Positions 7,681-10,327 of a DNA stretch of 10,327 bases are shown in pieces. The DNA is from Actinomycetota bacterium (GTDB lineage: Bacteria; Actinomycetota; Thermoleophilia; RBG-16-64-13). A program made the translations under genes and the position numbers. The notes below the pieces were generated by a model. The model was given only the letters and a program-made list of their open reading frames with translations. It was not told the DNA's origin and made no database searches. How positions within the stretch are numbered: position 1 is the first letter of the stretch; each line of letters opens with the position of its first letter. The stretch is taken from positions 1 through 10,327 of the forward strand of contig PMIZ01000365.1 of assembly GCA_003157225.1 (NCBI GenBank), given 5' to 3'.

Positions 7681-7689
7681 TGGTAGAAT
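7681..7689 (+). promoter_or_regulatory. Putative extended -10 promoter element for leaderless MBL-hydrolase transcript
   Basis: TGGTAGAAT matches the extended -10 form TGnTANNNT, and its hexamer TAGAAT (7684-7689) ends 8 nt before the ATG at 7698. Transcription would begin almost at the start codon. No Shine-Dalgarno sequence precedes this ATG and no good -35 is seen. The 81-nt gap after rel otherwise holds only a small imperfect GC-rich region. Confidence 0.5.
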
Positions 7690-7697
7690 CTCGGGTC

Positions 7698-8333
7698 ATG
7701 AAAGCCCTTTGTATGCCTGTCGGGCCTCTACAGGCCAACTGCTACCTCGTCTGGGATGACGACCGGGTGGCTTGCGCGGTGGATCCTGGCGGAGAGCCCG
7801 AGCGGATAGCCCAACGGATTCGCAAGGAGGACCTCGACCTCAGGGCCATCCTGGTCACGCATGCGCACTTCGACCACATCGATGGAGCCAAAGGGCTGGC
7901 CGAAGCCACGGGGGCCAAGGTCTACTGTTCCGCGTTGGCGGCTCCGATCCTCACAGGCAGGGAGCCCTGCTCGGCGACCGGTCTTCCCGTGCCGGCGCTC
8001 GCCACGACGTCTGTCGAGGTCGTGGGCGATGGAGCCGTGGTGAAGGTGGGGTTGCTCACCGTCAGCGTGATAGCCACCCCGGGCCACACTCCCGGTGACC
8101 TGACGTTCGAGATCGAGGGTCACCTGTTTCCGGGAGACCTGCTCTTCTATCGGTCCGTGGGACGAACCGACTTTCCGGGAGGCGATTTCGCCGTGCTTCT
8201 GTCCTCGGTAGAGAGACTCGCCGCCAGATATCCTGCCGGAACCACCGTCCACCCGGGGCACATGCAGTCCACTACTTTGGGCGAGGAGTTGGCCGAAAAC
8301 CCCTTCTTGCGCGGGCTCGACAGCGATGGCTGA
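7698..8333 (+). CDS. Metallo-beta-lactamase-fold hydrolase, glyoxalase II-like (YcbL type)
   Basis: A 211-residue cytoplasmic metal-dependent hydrolase of the MBL superfamily. Metal ligands are in the expected order: THAHFDH (H55, H57, D59, H60), the TPGHTPG loop (H130), GDLLF (D147) and VHPGH (H188), giving a complete two-metal site. The length and the GPLQANCYLV start match the short YcbL-like glyoxalase II relatives, which lack the long C-terminal substrate domain of true glyoxalase II. Their substrate is a thioester or similar ester in some members, but nothing here identifies it. The ATG at 7698 is chosen because residues MKALCMPVGP match the family's first strand; the frame stays open to 7635, but the extra 21 residues are Pro/Gly-rich and look non-coding. 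It overlaps hisS by 8 nt, an adjacency common in Gram-positive genomes. Confidence 0.9.
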   Translation: MKALCMPVGPLQANCYLVWDDDRVACAVDPGGEPERIAQRIRKEDLDLRAILVTHAHFDHIDGAKGLAEATGAKVYCSALAAPILTGREPCSATGLPVPALATTSVEVVGDGAVVKVGLLTVSVIATPGHTPGDLTFEIEGHLFPGDLLFYRSVGRTDFPGGDFAVLLSSVERLAARYPAGTTVHPGHMQSTTLGEELAENPFLRGLDSDG

Positions 8334-9600
8334 CCTGATCACCGCGCCAAAGGGTACCTACGACATCCTGCCCGACGACCAGCCGCTGCGCCGCTGGGTG
8401 ATAGCCGTTGCGGAGAGCGTCTTCCAGCGTTACGGGTATCGGCGCATCGACACTCCAGCTTTCGAGGAGACCCGACTCTTCTCGCGGGGCGTGGGCACGT
8501 CCACTGATATCGTGCGCAAGGAGATGTACACCTTCGAGGATCTCGGGGGGAGAAGCATGACGCTCCGTCCCGAGGGTACCGCGCCGGTGGCCCGGGCCTA
8601 CGTGGAACATGGCATGCACACGCTGCCCCAGCCGGTGAAGCTCTACTATCACAGTTCGATGTTCCGCTACGAGAGCCCACAGTCCGGGCGGTACCGCCAG
8701 CACTACCAGCTCGGTGTGGAGGCCATCGGTTCATCAGCACCGGAGATCGACGCAGAAGTCATAGGCGTGCTCGCCACCGCGTACAGAGAGATCGGACTCG
8801 AGGGCCTCGAATTGCGGCTCAACTCCATGGGCTGCAAGGAGTGCCGCCCCGCCTATTCGGACAGTCTGCGACGGTTCCTTGCCGAGCAGGCCGAGAAGTT
8901 CTGCGGAGAATGTCGAGAGCGCGCCGCCATCAATCCATTGCGGGCCTTCGACTGCAAGGTGCCTGGGTGCCGCGAGGCGATGGTGGCCGCGCCCCGTCTG
9001 CCCGACCACCTGTGCTCGGCTTGCGCCGAGCACCACAGTCGGGTGGAGGAGGGCTTGAGGGTACAGGGTCTGTCCTTCGTAGCCGACCACACATTGGTGC
9101 GCGGCTTGGACTACTACACGCGCACCACCTTCGAGTTCCAGTCTTCGCTCCTGGGGGCGCAGTCGGGAGTGGGAGGGGGCGGACGTTACGACGGCCTGCT
9201 GGAGGACATCGGAGGTCCATCGGTGCCCGGAGTCGGATTCGGCACCGGCATCGAGCGGATACTCCTTGGGCTGTCCCGCTCCGGAATTGCAGCTCCGCCC
9301 GCGCCCACACCAGTGGTGTATGTGGTCGCCCTCATGGAAGAGGCGCGCAGCGAGGCCTTCGCGCTTTGCCATGAGATCCGCACGCGGGGCAGCGGGGCCG
9401 AGCTGGACTACATGGCCCGAAGCGCCAAAGGCCAGATGAAGCAGGCGGGTCGAAGTGGCGCTCGATTCGCGTTCATTCTCGGCCACGACGAGTTGATCGA
9501 CCGGACGGTCACCGTGCGCGATCTGCGTTCCGGAGGCGAGAATCGGCTGTCTCGCGCCGAGGCCATCAATGTGGCCATAGGGGAGACGACACCGGTCTGA
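8326..9600 (+). CDS. hisS: Histidyl-tRNA synthetase
   Basis: A 424-residue class II synthetase that charges tRNA-His. Visible motifs: [10 protein letters not shown] at 7-16; the [13 protein letters not shown] segment around 80-92; motif 2 FRYE with RYRQ (113-125) and LGVEAIG; the HisRS-specific [10 protein letters not shown] at 257-266; and motif 3 [12 protein letters not shown] with [13 protein letters not shown] at 302-314. A C-terminal anticodon-binding domain follows from about 328. The insertion domain holds four cysteine pairs: C170/C173, C193/C196, C210/C215 and C230/C233, suggesting zinc binding, and includes NPLRAFDCK. The length is normal for bacterial HisRS. The ATG overlaps the last 8 nt of the MBL gene and has no Shine-Dalgarno sequence, so translation probably depends on coupling. 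The aspS gene follows after 35 nt, the usual hisS-aspS pair. Confidence 0.97.
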   Translation: MADLITAPKGTYDILPDDQPLRRWVIAVAESVFQRYGYRRIDTPAFEETRLFSRGVGTSTDIVRKEMYTFEDLGGRSMTLRPEGTAPVARAYVEHGMHTLPQPVKLYYHSSMFRYESPQSGRYRQHYQLGVEAIGSSAPEIDAEVIGVLATAYREIGLEGLELRLNSMGCKECRPAYSDSLRRFLAEQAEKFCGECRERAAINPLRAFDCKVPGCREAMVAAPRLPDHLCSACAEHHSRVEEGLRVQGLSFVADHTLVRGLDYYTRTTFEFQSSLLGAQSGVGGGGRYDGLLEDIGGPSVPGVGFGTGIERILLGLSRSGIAAPPAPTPVVYVVALMEEARSEAFALCHEIRTRGSGAELDYMARSAKGQMKQAGRSGARFAFILGHDELIDRTVTVRDLRSGGENRLSRAEAINVAIGETTPV

Positions 9601-9623
9601 TCCCCGGTCGAAACACGAAGAGC

Positions 9624-9629
9624 AAAGGA
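9624..9629 (+). promoter_or_regulatory. Ribosome binding site for aspS (supports a GTG start)
   Basis: AAAGGA ends 6 nt before the GTG at 9636. It supports GTG as the aspS start in the short hisS-aspS gap. Confidence 0.7.
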
Positions 9630-9635
9630 CCGACA

Positions 9636-10327
9636 GTGGCATACAGAGACGAATGGTGCGGCACCGTCCGCGAGAGCGATGTGGGCCGGCGGGTGAAGAT
9701 GGCCGGTTGGGTGCAGCGTCGCCGTGACCATGGGGGCCTCATCTTTGTGGATCTCCGCGATCGGACCGGCCTCGTGCAACTTGTCTTCGAGGCCGAAACG
9801 CGTCCCGCTGTGCACGGGAAGGCCCAGGAGCTGCGAAGCGAGTTCGTCATCTCCGCAGCCGGAACCCTGGTGGCACGCTCCCCGGAGCGCGTCAACCCAA
9901 ATCTGCCCACCGGCGCCGTTGAGATAGTAGTCGAGGAACTCAACATTCTCGCGTCAGCGGAAACGCCGCCCTTCCCACCGGAAGACGTGCTCGACGTCGA
10001 CGAGACCCTTCGCTTGAAGTATCGGTATATCGATCTTCGGCGGCCGAAGATGTTCCGCAATCTCGAGCTGCGGCATCTCGTGGTGCAGGCCGTGCGCCGC
10101 TACCTCGGGGAACGCGGGTTCATCGACGTGGAAACACCCATCCTCACGAAGAGCACTCCCGAGGGAGCGCGAGACTTCCTCGTGCCATGCCGGCTCCAGC
10201 CGGGAGAGTTCTACGCTCTGCCCCAGTCTCCACAGCTCTTCAAGCAACTATTGATGATCAGCGGATTTGAGCGCTATTACCAAATAGCCCGCGCCTTCCG
10301 TGACGAGGACCTGCGCGCCGACCGCCA
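9636..10327 (+). CDS. aspS: Aspartyl-tRNA synthetase, N-terminal part (3' end outside window)
   Basis: The first 230 codons of a bacterial-type class IIb AspRS, open to the window edge. The N-terminal OB-fold anticodon-binding domain is clear: [15 protein letters not shown] at 20-34, then [14 protein letters not shown]. It is followed by the hinge and start of the catalytic core: [13 protein letters not shown], the class II motif 1 region ending in [24 protein letters not shown] with the aspartate-site QSPQ at 197-200, and the start of motif 2 with FRDED at 221-225. The bacterial insertion domain and motif 3 lie beyond the edge. Whether it is a discriminating or non-discriminating enzyme (also charging tRNA-Asn) cannot be judged here. 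The GTG start has a good RBS and matches the expected N-terminus. Confidence 0.96.
   Translation, partial: MAYRDEWCGTVRESDVGRRVKMAGWVQRRRDHGGLIFVDLRDRTGLVQLVFEAETRPAVHGKAQELRSEFVISAAGTLVARSPERVNPNLPTGAVEIVVEELNILASAETPPFPPEDVLDVDETLRLKYRYIDLRRPKMFRNLELRHLVVQAVRRYLGERGFIDVETPILTKSTPEGARDFLVPCRLQPGEFYALPQSPQLFKQLLMISGFERYYQIARAFRDEDLRADR

Noticed and set aside
7635..7697. In-frame upstream extension of the MBL hydrolase (21 residues)
   Set aside because: The residues are Pro/Gly/Ala-rich with no family match, and a -10-like element sits inside this stretch.
8734..9642. Long antisense open frame (302 codons) opposite hisS
   Set aside because: It is a shadow of hisS with no recognisable domain or ribosome binding site.

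Overview
The window is about 10.3 kb of GC-rich, densely packed bacterial chromosome with every gene on the + strand. It carries housekeeping genes and shows no mobile element, CRISPR array, tRNA, rRNA or phage sequence. In order it holds: the 3' end of secF; a small phasin-like coiled-coil protein; a membrane-anchored ABC1/UbiB-family atypical kinase; recJ with a long C-terminal extension; a bifunctional (p)ppGpp synthetase/hydrolase (rel); a glyoxalase-II-like metallo-beta-lactamase-fold hydrolase; hisS; and the 5' part of aspS, which runs off the right edge.

The order secF - recJ - rel - MBL hydrolase - hisS - aspS resembles the arrangement I recall from Firmicutes and early-branching Actinobacteria such as Coriobacteriia-like lineages. 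High GC, GTG and TTG starts, an RFKD-type Rel, a B. subtilis-like long RecJ and a cysteine-rich HisRS all fit a Gram-positive, probably actinobacterial organism. This is an inference, and no marker here fixes the taxon. The apt and dtd genes that often sit between recJ, rel and the MBL gene in Firmicutes are absent.

Region by region: positions 1-541 are secF, the protein-export motor subunit. Positions 580-2789 are an apparent two-gene module, phasin-like protein plus UbiB-family kinase, separated by 143 nt that contain a perfect GC hairpin. Positions 2845-7616 are recJ and rel, which overlap. Positions 7698-10327 are the MBL hydrolase, hisS (8-nt overlap) and aspS. Genes therefore seem to be expressed as a few short operons, or one long one with internal promoters.

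Two genes, recJ and the MBL hydrolase, lack a Shine-Dalgarno sequence. Each has a TANNNT -10-like hexamer ending 8-9 nt before its ATG, as expected of leaderless transcripts. Other genes (the phasin-like gene, the kinase gene and aspS) have clear ribosome binding sites.

I see no wholly new system. The most interesting items are the phasin-like/UbiB-kinase pair, the putative leaderless promoters, the unexplained C-terminal third of RecJ, and the eight-cysteine insertion in HisRS.
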